Of a DNA stretch of 49,655 bases, positions 33,130-41,600 are shown in pieces. The DNA comes from Streptomyces catenulae. Its GTDB lineage: Bacteria; Actinomycetota; Actinomycetes; Streptomycetales; Streptomycetaceae. The first letter of the stretch is position 1; each line of letters starts with the position of its first letter. The position numbers and the translations under genes were made by a program. The notes under the pieces were generated by a model that did no database searches, was not told the DNA's origin, and saw only the letters and a program-made list of their open reading frames with translations. Location: contig NZ_JODY01000042.1 of NCBI RefSeq assembly GCF_000718015.1, positions 1 through 49,655 of the forward strand, read 5' to 3'.

Positions 33130-34977
33130 ATGTCTGACAGGCTAGATGGCGAAAAGTCCGGGACGGTTGCGTGGCGTCGGCCACGCTGGCTCCGGGGCCC
33201 GCGGCCCGCGTCGGTGCCGCCGCTCATCGGCAGCGCCGGTGTCGTCGTCGGTCTCCTCGACATCGTCTCCGGCGTCTTCCCGCGTTTCCGGCACAGCCGG
33301 ATGCACCATCTGGCCGAGGTGCTGCCGGGCGCGGTCAGCCCGCTGGCGGCCGCCGCCTCCCTCGTCGTCGGCATCCTGCTGCTCCTCCTGGCGCACGGCC
33401 TCAAACGGCGCAAGCGCCGGGCGTGGACGGCGGCGGTGGCGCTGCTGCCGGTCGGTGCGCTCGCCCAGTTGATCTACCGCCATTCGGTGTTCGGCGCGGT
33501 CCTCTCGCTGCTGCTGCTCGGCTTCCTGGTCTGGCACCGCAAGGAGTTCGCGGCGCTGCCCGATCCGCGCAGCCGCTGGAAGGCGCTGCTCAACGCGGTG
33601 GTGCTGGGCGGTGCGAGCTTCGGCATCGGCATGGTGATCGTCAGCTCGCACCCGGGCCGTATCGTCGGCTCGCCGGGCGGGTGGGAGCGGGTGCAGCACG
33701 TCCTGTGGGGGCTGTGCGGCTTCGAGGGTCCCATCGCGTACACCCACCACGTCGACTACACCGTCGGCTACTCGCTCGGTGCGCTCGGGCTGGTGACCGC
33801 CGCGACCACCGCCTACCTGGCGTTCCGCCCCGAACATCCGGCGGCGCGGCTCACCGAGGACGACGAGCTGCGGCTGCGGGAGCTGCTGGAGCGGCACGGC
33901 GGGCGGGACTCGCTCGGCTACTTCGCGCTCCGCCGGGACAAGGGCGCCGTCTTCTCGCCGACCGGCAAGGCGGCCGTCTGCTACCGGGTGATCTCCGGGG
34001 TGATGCTGGCCAGCGGCGACCCGATCGGCGACGTCGAGGCGTGGCCGGGCGCCATCGAGCGGTTCATGGAGGTGGCCCGGGCGCACTCCTGGACGCCCGC
34101 GGTGACCGGGTGCAGCGAGACCGGCGGTCAGGTGTGGACCCGCGAGACCGGGATGGACGCGCTGGAGCTGGGCGACGAGGCGATCGTCGACGTGGCGGAC
34201 TTCACGCTCAGCGGCCGGGCGATGCGTAACGTCCGCCAGATGGTCAAGCGCATCGAGCGCAACGGCTACGAGACCCGGGTGCGGCGGGTGCGGGACCTGG
34301 AGCCGGAGGAGCTGGCGCGGATCCAGCGGGCGGCCGACGCCTGGCGGGACACCGACACCGAGCGCGGCTTCTCCATGGCGCTGGGCCGGATCGACGCGGT
34401 CGCCGACGGCGATGCGGTGATCGCCACCGCGCACCAGGCGCCGGAGGAGGGCGCGGAGCCCGGTCCGTTCGGCGATCTCAAGGCGATGCAGCACTACGTG
34501 CCGTGGGGCCGGGACGGTATCTCGCTGGAGCTGATGCGCCGCGACCGTGCGGCCGACCCGGGGATGAACGAGCTGCTGATCGTCGCGGCGCTCCAGGCGG
34601 CGCCGGAGCTGAAGATCGCGCGGGTGTCGCTGAACTTCGCGGTCTTCCGTTCGTCGCTGGAGCGCGGCGAGAAGCTGGGCGCCGGGCCGGTCATCCGGAT
34701 CTGGCGCGGGATGCTGATCTTCCTGTCGCGGTGGTACCAGATCGAGTCGTTGTACAAGTTCAACGACAAGTTCCAGCCGCGCTGGGAGCCCCGTTACGTC
34801 GTCTTCCGCAACAGCCGTGACATTCCGCGGATCGGGCTGGCCGCGCTCCAGGCCGAGGGCTATCTGGAGCTGGGACTGCCGCGCGCACTGCGCCGCCGCA
34901 CCCCCGCCGAACCCCGGCCGTGCGCGCATGTGCCCACGCCGCGGCCTGCCCGGGACACGGTCGAGCGGGCCGCCTGA
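33130..34977 (+). CDS. Phosphatidylglycerol lysyltransferase-like protein (DUF2156, MprF-type)
   Basis: A 615-residue membrane protein. The N-terminal 230 residues hold about six hydrophobic helices (SAGVVVGLLDIVSGVF, LAAAASLVVGILLLLLAHGL and others). The C-terminal 350 residues are a DUF2156 aminoacyl-transfer domain (GYFALRRDKGAVFSPTGKAA, SGDPIGDVEAWPGAIERFME, RNVRQMVKRIERNGYE, GMNELLI). MprF proteins transfer lysine from Lys-tRNA to phosphatidylglycerol, lowering membrane negative charge and giving resistance to cationic peptides. The membrane part is shorter than in full MprF flippases. ATG at 33130 overlaps a GTG at 33127; either may be used. The amino acid transferred is unknown. Confidence 0.9.
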   Translation: MSDRLDGEKSGTVAWRRPRWLRGPRPASVPPLIGSAGVVVGLLDIVSGVFPRFRHSRMHHLAEVLPGAVSPLAAAASLVVGILLLLLAHGLKRRKRRAWTAAVALLPVGALAQLIYRHSVFGAVLSLLLLGFLVWHRKEFAALPDPRSRWKALLNAVVLGGASFGIGMVIVSSHPGRIVGSPGGWERVQHVLWGLCGFEGPIAYTHHVDYTVGYSLGALGLVTAATTAYLAFRPEHPAARLTEDDELRLRELLERHGGRDSLGYFALRRDKGAVFSPTGKAAVCYRVISGVMLASGDPIGDVEAWPGAIERFMEVARAHSWTPAVTGCSETGGQVWTRETGMDALELGDEAIVDVADFTLSGRAMRNVRQMVKRIERNGYETRVRRVRDLEPEELARIQRAADAWRDTDTERGFSMALGRIDAVADGDAVIATAHQAPEEGAEPGPFGDLKAMQHYVPWGRDGISLELMRRDRAADPGMNELLIVAALQAAPELKIARVSLNFAVFRSSLERGEKLGAGPVIRIWRGMLIFLSRWYQIESLYKFNDKFQPRWEPRYVVFRNSRDIPRIGLAALQAEGYLELGLPRALRRRTPAEPRPCAHVPTPRPARDTVERAA

Positions 34978-35063
34978 GCGGGGCGCGGACCGGCGCCGGG
35001 CGCGGCGCGGAGGGGAGTGTTCCGGGCACCGGTGGCCGCCGTTCGGGTGGCCGGAACACCGCC

Positions 35064-35069
35064 TACGCT
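35064..35069 (+). promoter_or_regulatory. Leaderless -10 box of folP
   Basis: TACGCT ends exactly six bases before the ATG of folP, with no Shine-Dalgarno between. A GTTCGG sits 17 bases upstream as a weak -35 box. Confidence 0.5.
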
Positions 35070-35075
35070 GGGGAC

Positions 35076-35975
35076 ATGAATACCTTGCGTGACCGGGTGG
35101 CCGGACTGCCGGAGTGGGATCGCTGCGCGGTGATGGGCGTGGTCAACGTCACCCCCGACTCGTTCTCCGACGGCGGTGCGTGGTTCGACCCCGAGCTGGC
35201 CGTCAAGCACGGTCTGGACCTGGTGGCGCAGGGGGCCGACATGATCGACGTCGGCGGCGAGTCGACCCGGCCGGGCGCCGCGCGCGTCGACGAGGCGGAG
35301 GAGCTGCGCCGCGTCATACCCGTGGTCCGGGAGCTGGCCGCGGCGGGCGCGGTGGTCTCCGTGGACACCATGCGCGCCCGCGTCGCGGAGCAGGCGGTGG
35401 CGGCCGGGGCGCGGCTGGTCAACGACGTCTCCGCGGGCGCCGCCGACCCGTCGATGATCTCCGCGGTGGCCGCCGCCGATGTGCCGTTCGTGGTGATGCA
35501 CTGGCGCGGTCAGTCCATCGACATGAACAACCGCGCGGTCTACGCGGACGTCGTCGGCGAGGTCGTCGACGAGCTGTCCCGCGCCATGGAGCGCGCGGTG
35601 GCCGGTGGTGTGGCGCCCGAGCGCCTCGTCATCGACCCGGGTCTGGGCTTCGCCAAGGAGGCGGCGCACGACCTGGCGCTCGTCGCCCATCTGCCGCGGC
35701 TGCGGGCGCTGGGCCGTCCGCTGCTGGTGGCCGCATCCCGCAAACGGTTCCTGGGCAGGGTGCTGGCGGGCGGCGAGGGCGCGGCCCCGCCGCCGGCCCG
35801 GGAGCGGGACGCGGCGACGGCCGCGGTATCGGCGCTGGTGGCGCGGGAGGGCGCCTGGGCGGTGCGGGTGCACGAGGTGCGGGCGAGCGCGGACGCGGTA
35901 CGGGTGGCCCGCGCGCTGGAGACCGCGGCGGATGCCACAGAGGACACACAGGACGACGTGACGGGAGCGGTGTGA
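35076..35975 (+). CDS. folP: Dihydropteroate synthase
   Basis: Joins p-aminobenzoate to the pterin pyrophosphate; the sulfonamide target. The 299-residue TIM barrel shows MGVVNVTPDSFSDGG, IDVGGESTRPGA, VSVDTMRA, LVNDVSAG, IDPGLGFAKEAAHDL and the anion-binding SRKRFLG. The ATG at 35076 has a -10 box six bases before it and no Shine-Dalgarno, so the mRNA is probably leaderless. The stop codon overlaps the GTG of the next gene by four bases, so the two are translationally coupled. It heads a folate operon with folB, folK and a DUF3180 gene further down. Confidence 0.97.
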   Translation: MNTLRDRVAGLPEWDRCAVMGVVNVTPDSFSDGGAWFDPELAVKHGLDLVAQGADMIDVGGESTRPGAARVDEAEELRRVIPVVRELAAAGAVVSVDTMRARVAEQAVAAGARLVNDVSAGAADPSMISAVAAADVPFVVMHWRGQSIDMNNRAVYADVVGEVVDELSRAMERAVAGGVAPERLVIDPGLGFAKEAAHDLALVAHLPRLRALGRPLLVAASRKRFLGRVLAGGEGAAPPPARERDAATAAVSALVAREGAWAVRVHEVRASADAVRVARALETAADATEDTQDDVTGAV

Positions 35976-36457
35976 GCGGGTTGGGCCCACGGACCGACAT
36001 CGAACTGGTCGAGCAGGCGAACACGGAGCTGTACGAGGCCGTGGAGCGCGGCGACCAGGAGGCGCTGACCGCGCTCTGGCTGGACGGGCAGGTCAGCGTG
36101 GTGCACCCGGGTTGGCCGGTGCTGCGCGGCCGGGGCGAGGTGCTCCGTTCGTACGCGCTGATCATGGCGAACACCGAGTACATCCAGTTCTTCCTCACCG
36201 ATGTCGAGATCGATGTGATGGGGGACACCGCGCTGGTCACCTGTACCGAGAACATCCTCAGCGGCGGCCCCGCGGAGGACGACGGCTCGGTGGGGCCGCT
36301 GATCGGCCAGCTGGTCGTGGCGACCAATGTCTTCCGGCGTACGGAGGAGGGCTGGCGGGTGTGGTCGCACCACGGGTCGCCGGTGTTGACCGACGGCGAG
36401 GACGACGAGGACGACGACGGTCCGGCCGGTCCCGGCGAGGTCGCGGGAGGCGTCTGA
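35972..36457 (+). CDS. NTF2-like (SnoaL/ketosteroid-isomerase fold) protein in the folate operon
   Basis: A 161-residue protein with a single NTF2-like domain: an N-terminal helix (IELVEQANTELYEAVERGDQ), LWLDGQVSVVHPGWPVLRGR, then strands FFLTDVEIDVMGDTALVTC and TNVFRRTEEGWRVWSHHGSP. The tail is acidic (GEDDEDDDG). It starts on a GTG overlapping the folP stop codon (GTGA), so the two are cotranscribed. NTF2 folds range from enzymes to ligand-binding proteins. Its conserved place beside folP in actinobacteria hints at a pterin-related role, but the function is not known. Confidence 0.88.
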   Translation: MSGLGPRTDIELVEQANTELYEAVERGDQEALTALWLDGQVSVVHPGWPVLRGRGEVLRSYALIMANTEYIQFFLTDVEIDVMGDTALVTCTENILSGGPAEDDGSVGPLIGQLVVATNVFRRTEEGWRVWSHHGSPVLTDGEDDEDDDGPAGPGEVAGGV

Positions 36458-36832
36458 CCTGGGCGGTTGCCCGGCGCGGGGGAGCTGTGCCGCAGCGGCG
36501 GCCGGGGTAGGGCATCCGGGGGACGGCGTCAGCGGCCGGGGTCAGCCGGGCAGACGGCGGGCACCCGTTCGAGCCAAGTGCGGTGCGGGTAGGGGTGGGG
36601 TGTGCGGTCAGGGGTAAGAGGCCGCGCGGGCGGTCGCACGGCTGCCCCGGGCCCGTTCGCAGGGCCGGTTCTTAGCAGCAGCGACGGCCCTTGTCCATAG
36701 CCCCCATGGGCAAGCGTTGTCGGTGCTCGCAGGTAGATTCGACAACGGGCGATGTGCCGGAGGCGTTCGGCGCGGGTCCGGAATCCGACGAGCAGGGGCG
36801 CCGCAGGTGCCAGACCGGTGGGAGTGATTCGC
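36458..36832. other. Intergenic region before folB
   Basis: No gene supported. It contains a TAGATT (36734-36739) that fits a vegetative -10 box, and a 7-bp inverted repeat GTTGTCG (36716-36722) with CGACAAC (36740-36746) flanking it, so folB may have its own promoter. Confidence 0.5.
36734..36739 (+). promoter_or_regulatory. Possible folB promoter -10 box
   Basis: TAGATT lies between the two arms of a 7-bp inverted repeat (36716-36722 and 36740-36746), about 93 bases before the folB start. No strong -35 box is present. Confidence 0.35.
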
Positions 36833-37192
36833 GTGGATCGTGTCGCGCTGCGTGGGCTGAAGGCCCGTGGGCACCACGGGGTGTTCCCCCGCGAACGCGA
36901 GGAGGGCCAGACCTTCCTCGTCGATCTGGTGCTGGGTCTGGACACCCGTCCGGCGGCGGCGACCGACGATCTCGCCAAGACCGTCCATTACGGCGTGGTG
37001 GCCGAGGAGGTGGTGGCGATCGTCGAGGGCGATCCGGTCGACCTCATCGAGACCCTCGCGGAGCGGATCGCCACCCAGTGCCTGAAGCACGAGGGGGTGC
37101 AGGAGGTGGAGGTCGTGGTGCACAAGCCGGACGCCCCGATCACCGTCCCCTTCGACGACGTGACCATCACCATCACCCGGAGCCGAGTATGA
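36833..37192 (+). CDS. folB: Dihydroneopterin aldolase
   Basis: Cleaves 7,8-dihydroneopterin to 6-hydroxymethyl-dihydropterin and glycolaldehyde. The 119-residue form from GTG 36833 begins VDRVALRGLKARGHHGVFPR, with the conserved Gly-His-His-Gly and the nearby Glu (EREEGQTFLVDLVL). It continues with KTVHYGVVAEEV and DLIETLAERIA and ends KPDAPITVPFDDVTITI. GGGAG lies eight bases before this GTG; in-frame GTGs at 36824 and 36818 are possible. It overlaps folK by four bases (ATGA), a clear translational coupling. Confidence 0.95.
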   Translation: MDRVALRGLKARGHHGVFPREREEGQTFLVDLVLGLDTRPAAATDDLAKTVHYGVVAEEVVAIVEGDPVDLIETLAERIATQCLKHEGVQEVEVVVHKPDAPITVPFDDVTITITRSRV

Positions 37193-37785
37193 AGACCAGC
37201 AGCGACCCGACCGTCCAGCCGGTGCCCACCTCCGTCGTCGAGCAGGTGGACGCGGCCGATGTGACGCTCTCCAACCCCAAGCGCGCCGTCATCTCCCTCG
37301 GCAGCAATCTCGGCAACCGCCTGGAGACCCTCCAGGGCGCGATCGACGCGCTGGAGGACACGCCCGGCCTGCGGGTCAAGGCCGTCTCGCCGGTCTACGA
37401 GACCGAGCCGTGGGGCGTCGAGCCCGACTCGCAGCCCTCGTACTTCAACGCCGTCGTGCTGATCAAGACGACGCTGCCGCCGGAGTCCCTGCTGGAGCGC
37501 GGCCACGCCATCGAGGAAGCCTTCGAGCGGGTGCGGGACGAGCGGTGGGCCCCGCGCACCATCGACGTCGACATCCTCGCGTACCAGGACGTGGTCTCCG
37601 ACGACCCGCGGTTGACGCTGCCGCACCCGCGCGCCCATGAGCGGGCCTTCGTGCTGGTGCCGTGGCACGACGTCGACCCGTCCGCGGAGGTCCCCGGGCG
37701 CGGTCCGGTCGCCGAACTGCTGGCCGGGGTCGGCAGCGAGGGCGTCACGCTCCGCACCGACCTGGAACTGCGGCTGCCCGAGTAA
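37189..37785 (+). CDS. folK: Hydroxymethyldihydropterin pyrophosphokinase
   Basis: Transfers pyrophosphate from ATP to 6-hydroxymethyl-dihydropterin, making the folP substrate. The 198-residue protein has a 30-residue hydrophilic lead, then VISLGSNLGNRLETLQGAID, SPVYETEPWGVEPDSQPSYF, FERVRDERWAPRTIDVDIL with the Asp pair that binds magnesium, and LTLPHPRAHERAFVLVPW. The ATG at 37189 overlaps the folB stop codon. The N-terminal extension is longer than in E. coli FolK but common in Streptomyces. Confidence 0.96.
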   Translation: MKTSSDPTVQPVPTSVVEQVDAADVTLSNPKRAVISLGSNLGNRLETLQGAIDALEDTPGLRVKAVSPVYETEPWGVEPDSQPSYFNAVVLIKTTLPPESLLERGHAIEEAFERVRDERWAPRTIDVDILAYQDVVSDDPRLTLPHPRAHERAFVLVPWHDVDPSAEVPGRGPVAELLAGVGSEGVTLRTDLELRLPE

Positions 37786-37955
37786 TCGTTAGGCTTGCGG
37801 GTCCGCGCGGACCGCGCGGACGCCGACGCTCCGGCCGGTCGCGTACGTCGTGGACGGCGATTCCGCCGCCGCCGTGGTTGCGTAGGACGTGAGCGCCGCG
37901 GTGCGGCGGGACGGATCGAGCGGTACGTCATGACGGTGCGAGGAGCGAATGCCCG

Positions 37956-38450
37956 GTGAAGCAGCTACGTATCAAGGTGCTGGTCGGGCTGTTCGTGGTG
38001 GCCGGGGTGCTGGCGTGGGCCGGCGCCCGGCTGTGGGACAGCTTCGGGAGCCTGCCGAGCGTCCCGGTGGCCGCGCCGATCGTGCTGGCGCTGATCGCCG
38101 CGCTGCTGGGCTCGGCCGCCTTCTCGTTCCGCGCGCGGTTGCGGGCCCAGCGTGAGCGGCGCGCGGACGCCAAGGGCGTGGAGCCGCTGCTCGCCGCCCG
38201 CGTGCTGATCTTCGGGCAGGCCAGCGCCCTGGTCGCGGCGCTGGTCGCCGGGATCTACGGCGGCGTCGGCGTCTTCCTGCTGACCACCGGCCTCGACGCC
38301 GGGCCGCGCCGCGATCAGGCGATCTACGCCGGACTCTCGGTCCTGGCGGGCGCCGCCGTGGTCGCCGCGGCCCTCTTCCTGGAGCGGGTCTGCAAGCTGC
38401 CGGAGGACGACGACGTGGACGGGCCGCGGCCGGGTTCCACCTCGGTGTGA
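37956..38450 (+). CDS. DUF3180 membrane protein
   Basis: A 164-residue integral membrane protein with four hydrophobic helices: LVGLFVVAGVLAWAGARLW, VAAPIVLALIAALLGSAAFS, IFGQASALVAALVAGIYGGV and YAGLSVLAGAAVVAAALFLE, with a basic loop between the second and third and an acidic Pro/Gly tail. This is the DUF3180 family, found directly after folK in many actinobacteria. Its function is unknown; the genomic tie to folate synthesis is conserved. GTG start at 37956. Confidence 0.9.
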   Translation: MKQLRIKVLVGLFVVAGVLAWAGARLWDSFGSLPSVPVAAPIVLALIAALLGSAAFSFRARLRAQRERRADAKGVEPLLAARVLIFGQASALVAALVAGIYGGVGVFLLTTGLDAGPRRDQAIYAGLSVLAGAAVVAAALFLERVCKLPEDDDVDGPRPGSTSV

Positions 38451-38573
38451 GCACCGGGCCGCCCGCGGTGGCGGCTCCCGGTCCGTTTCGGGCCCGCGGC
38501 CTTCCGGCGCGCGGGCCTTCCGCATGAGCGGGCCCGTACGACCCGCCCGTACGATCCGGCCGGGTGTCGGTGG

Positions 38574-39740
38574 TCAGGCGCCCGGGACGGTCTCCAGGGT
38601 GACCGCCTCGCGGGTGGTCCGGGAGGCGTCGGCGCTGGTCGCGCGGCGCAGCGCCGCGTGCAGACCGCCGGGGGTGAGGACGCCCGCGTAGCGCCCCTCG
38701 TCGAGGACGGCTATCCACCCGGCGTCATGGCCCAGCAGCGCCCCGAACGCCTCCCGCAGCGGCGCGCCCACCGGCAGCGTGGCGTCCATCGGGCGGGCGT
38801 GGTCGCGGACGGTGGCGCCGTCCGGGCCGTCCCCGGTGAGCGCGGCGGCGGGCACCCAGCCGTACGGCGCGGCCTCGCCGTCCAGGACGACCGCCCAGGA
38901 GGCGTCGTCGGCGGCGAGCGCCTCGGCGGCCCGACCGGCCGGGTCGTCGAGCCGGACGACCGGGCGTTCCTCCAGGTCACCCGGTTCGACGGGGGTGACC
39001 GAGAGCCGCTTGATACCGCGGTCCGCGCCGACGAACTCGGCGACGTACCCGGTCGCGGGCGCGCCGAGGACGGCCGCCGGGGTGTCGAACTGCTCGATGC
39101 GGCCCTGCCCGTAGACGGCGATGCGGTCGCCGAGGCGGATCGCCTCCTCGATGTCGTGGGTGACGAAGAGGACGGTCTTGCCGAGGGTGCGCTGGAGGTG
39201 GCGGAACTCGTTCTGGAGGTGCTCGCGGACGACGGGGTCGACGGCGCCGAACGGCTCGTCCATGAGGAGGACCGGCGGGTCGGCGGCGAGCGCGCGGGCG
39301 ACGCCGACGCGTTGGCGCTGGCCGCCGGAGAGCTGGTCGGGGTAGCGGTGCCCGTAGACGGTGGGGTCGAGGCCGACGAGGTCGAGGAGTTCGGCGGCCC
39401 GCTCCCGGCCCTTCTTCCGCGGGATGCCCAACAGATGGGGCACGGTCGCGGTGTTGTCCAGGACGGTCTTGTGCGGGAAGAGCCCGACCTGCTGGATGAC
39501 GTAACCGATCCGGCGGCGCAGCTCCACCGGGTCGGTGTCCGCGATGTTCTCGCCGCCGACGTGGATGGTGCCCCCGGTGGGGTCGATGAGGCGGTTGACC
39601 ATCTTCATCGTGGTGGTCTTGCCGCAGCCCGACGGGCCGACGAGGGTGACGAGTTCGCCCTCCGCGACCTCGAAGGACAGGTCGTCGACGGCGGTCGTCC
39701 CGTCCGGGTAGCGCTTGGTGACGTGCTCGAAGCGGATCAT
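38574..39740 (-). CDS. Osmoprotectant-type ABC transporter ATP-binding protein (OpuCA/ProV-like)
   Basis: The ATPase of a quaternary-amine or osmoprotectant importer. The 388-residue protein shows Walker A GPSGCGKTT, the Q-loop YVIQQVGLFPH, the signature LSGGQRQRVGVARAL, Walker B VLLMDEPFGAVDP and the switch His in FVTHDIEEAI. After residue 235 comes a degenerate tandem CBS region (PMDATLPVGAPLREAFGALL, VLDEGRYAGVLTPGGL), the ionic-strength sensor in OpuA-type systems. ATG at 39740, preceded by another in-frame ATG at 39743. It is divergent from the two permeases and binding protein that complete the system. Confidence 0.93.
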   Translation of the reverse strand: MIRFEHVTKRYPDGTTAVDDLSFEVAEGELVTLVGPSGCGKTTTMKMVNRLIDPTGGTIHVGGENIADTDPVELRRRIGYVIQQVGLFPHKTVLDNTATVPHLLGIPRKKGRERAAELLDLVGLDPTVYGHRYPDQLSGGQRQRVGVARALAADPPVLLMDEPFGAVDPVVREHLQNEFRHLQRTLGKTVLFVTHDIEEAIRLGDRIAVYGQGRIEQFDTPAAVLGAPATGYVAEFVGADRGIKRLSVTPVEPGDLEERPVVRLDDPAGRAAEALAADDASWAVVLDGEAAPYGWVPAAALTGDGPDGATVRDHARPMDATLPVGAPLREAFGALLGHDAGWIAVLDEGRYAGVLTPGGLHAALRRATSADASRTTREAVTLETVPGA

Positions 39741-39894
39741 CATTCCCCCGTTGTGGACGGTCCCCATTGTGGGCAGCCGCGCGTGAACGCGGTGTGGCGG
39801 ACGTATGGCGGCCCGGCCGGATGTCAGTGGTGGGGGATAGGGTCGCAGACAGTCACCGAAAATGTGAGCGACAGGGCGGGGGAGGTGACGACGG

Positions 39895-40707
39895 ATGAGC
39901 GTGCCGTGGAGCCTTACGGCGGCCGCCTGGCCGTCCGGGCAGGTGCCGGCGGATCCGGGCGGACCCTGGCTGCCGCAGGCCGCGGCGCCGGGCGGCGCCG
40001 ACTGCCTGGTGGCCAACGACTGGATCTGCGGCGCCTATCTGCGCACCCGCAGCCATGAGTTGCTGGCCGCCACCGTGCAGCACCTCGGCATCACCGCGGC
40101 GTCGGTGGCCCTCGGGCTGCTGATCGCCTTCCCGCTGGCGCTGCTCGCCCGGCGGCGCCGCGCGGTCGCGGGCGCCGTGCTGGGGCTGACGACGGTGCTC
40201 TACACCATCCCGTCGCTGGCCATGTTCGCGCTGCTGACCCCGGTCTTCGGGGTCTCCGTCGCGGTCGTCATCACCGGCCTGGTGCTCTACTCCCTGACGA
40301 TCCTGGTCCGCAACATCCTCGCCGGGCTCGACGCGGTGCCCGCCGAGGTCCGCGAGGCGGCCCGCGGCATGGGGTACGGCCCGGCCCGGATGCTGTTCGG
40401 GGTGGAACTCCCGCTGGCGCTCCCGGCGGTGGTCGCCGGGATACGTATCGCCACGGTCTCCACGGTCGCGATGACGACGATCGGCTCCGTCGTCGGCTTC
40501 GGCGGGCTGGGCAACCTCATCGCCAGCGGGCTGCAGGGCTTCTTCAAGGCCGAGGTGCTGACCGCCTCCGTGCTCTGCGTCCTGCTGGCCGTCGCGGCGG
40601 ATCTGCTGCTGATGGCGGTGCAGCGGATGCTGACGCCGTGGACCCGGCCGCGCGCCGGTTCCCGGTCCGGCGGTCGGCGCACCCGGGCGACGAAGGCGGT
40701 GGCCTGA
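39895..40707 (+). CDS. ABC transporter permease (OpuCB/ProW-like), first
   Basis: A 270-residue permease with a 55-residue N-terminal lead and about five to six membrane helices. The binding-protein-dependent permease motif is EVREAARGMGYGPARMLFGVELPLALPAVVAGI, broken here only for description; its EAA...G core contacts the ATPase. ATG at 39895 with GGGGGAGG nine bases upstream. The stop codon is two bases before the start of the second permease, so they are tightly coupled. Together with the divergent ATPase it forms an OpuC-type importer. Confidence 0.92.
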   Translation: MSVPWSLTAAAWPSGQVPADPGGPWLPQAAAPGGADCLVANDWICGAYLRTRSHELLAATVQHLGITAASVALGLLIAFPLALLARRRRAVAGAVLGLTTVLYTIPSLAMFALLTPVFGVSVAVVITGLVLYSLTILVRNILAGLDAVPAEVREAARGMGYGPARMLFGVELPLALPAVVAGIRIATVSTVAMTTIGSVVGFGGLGNLIASGLQGFFKAEVLTASVLCVLLAVAADLLLMAVQRMLTPWTRPRAGSRSGGRRTRATKAVA

Positions 40708-40709
40708 CG

Positions 40710-41459
40710 ATGGACGCGCTCACAGGTGCCTGGCAGTGGCTGACGACGGCCGCCAACTGGGCGGGCGACAAGGGCGTCTGGCACCGGCTGGCCGAGCATG
40801 TGCAGATCAGCGCGGTCTGCCTGGTGCTGTCCTGCCTGATCGCACTGCCGGTGGCGCTCTGGCTGGGCCATATCGGCAAGGGCGGGGCGCTGGCGGTCAA
40901 CCTCTCCAACATCGGGCGGGCGGTCCCCACATTCGCGGTGCTGGTGCTGCTGACGCTCGGCCCGCTCGGCAGCCAGGGGGAGTGGCCCACGGTCATCGCG
41001 CTGGTGCTGTTCGCGATACCGCCGCTGCTGACCAACGCCTACCTCGGGATACGCGAGGCCGACCGGGACGCCGTCGAGGCGGCCCGCGGTATGGGTATGT
41101 CCGGCCCGCAGCTCCTGCTCCGCGTCGAACTTCCCCTCGCCTATCCGCTGCTGATGACCGGACTGCGCTCCGCGGCCGTCCAGATCGTCGCGACGGCCAC
41201 ACTCGCCGCGATGGCCGGTGGCGGCGGACTGGGCCGCGTCATCACCGCGGGGTTCGGCAACTACGACACCGCGCAGGTCGTCGCCGGAGCCGTCCTGGTG
41301 GCCGCGCTGGCGCTGGCCGTCGAGGGCGTGATGGTCGCCGTCGACCGGCTCTGCGACCCGATGCGCGGCCGCCGCCGCGCCGCCCGGATCGGCCGCGGGC
41401 CCGGGGAGCGGCGCGGGGCGCGGGATGACGATGCGGTAGCGATCGGCGGCGCGGCCTGA
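40710..41459 (+). CDS. ABC transporter permease (OpuCD-like), second
   Basis: A 249-residue permease paralogous to the preceding one, with helices VCLVLSCLIALPVALWLGHI, TFAVLVLLTLGPLGS and IALVLFAIPPLLTNAYLGI. The EAA-loop is AVEAARGMGMSGPQLLLRVE, followed by LPLAYPLLMTGL. The last 30 residues are a basic cytosolic tail. The ATG starts two bases after the first permease stops. Two permeases with one ATPase and one lipoprotein is the OpuC arrangement. Confidence 0.92.
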   Translation: MDALTGAWQWLTTAANWAGDKGVWHRLAEHVQISAVCLVLSCLIALPVALWLGHIGKGGALAVNLSNIGRAVPTFAVLVLLTLGPLGSQGEWPTVIALVLFAIPPLLTNAYLGIREADRDAVEAARGMGMSGPQLLLRVELPLAYPLLMTGLRSAAVQIVATATLAAMAGGGGLGRVITAGFGNYDTAQVVAGAVLVAALALAVEGVMVAVDRLCDPMRGRRRAARIGRGPGERRGARDDDAVAIGGAA

Positions 41460-41600
41460 TGCGCGGCGCCGCCGCCCGCGTAGCCTGCACCGGCCCGCCC
41501 GGCGCTCCGGTCCCGGCGGCGCCCGCGGGGCCCGGCCCCGCACCCGTACCGGACAGATCCGACCACGGCAGTGGGAACCGACGAAGCGAAGGATGAGTCC

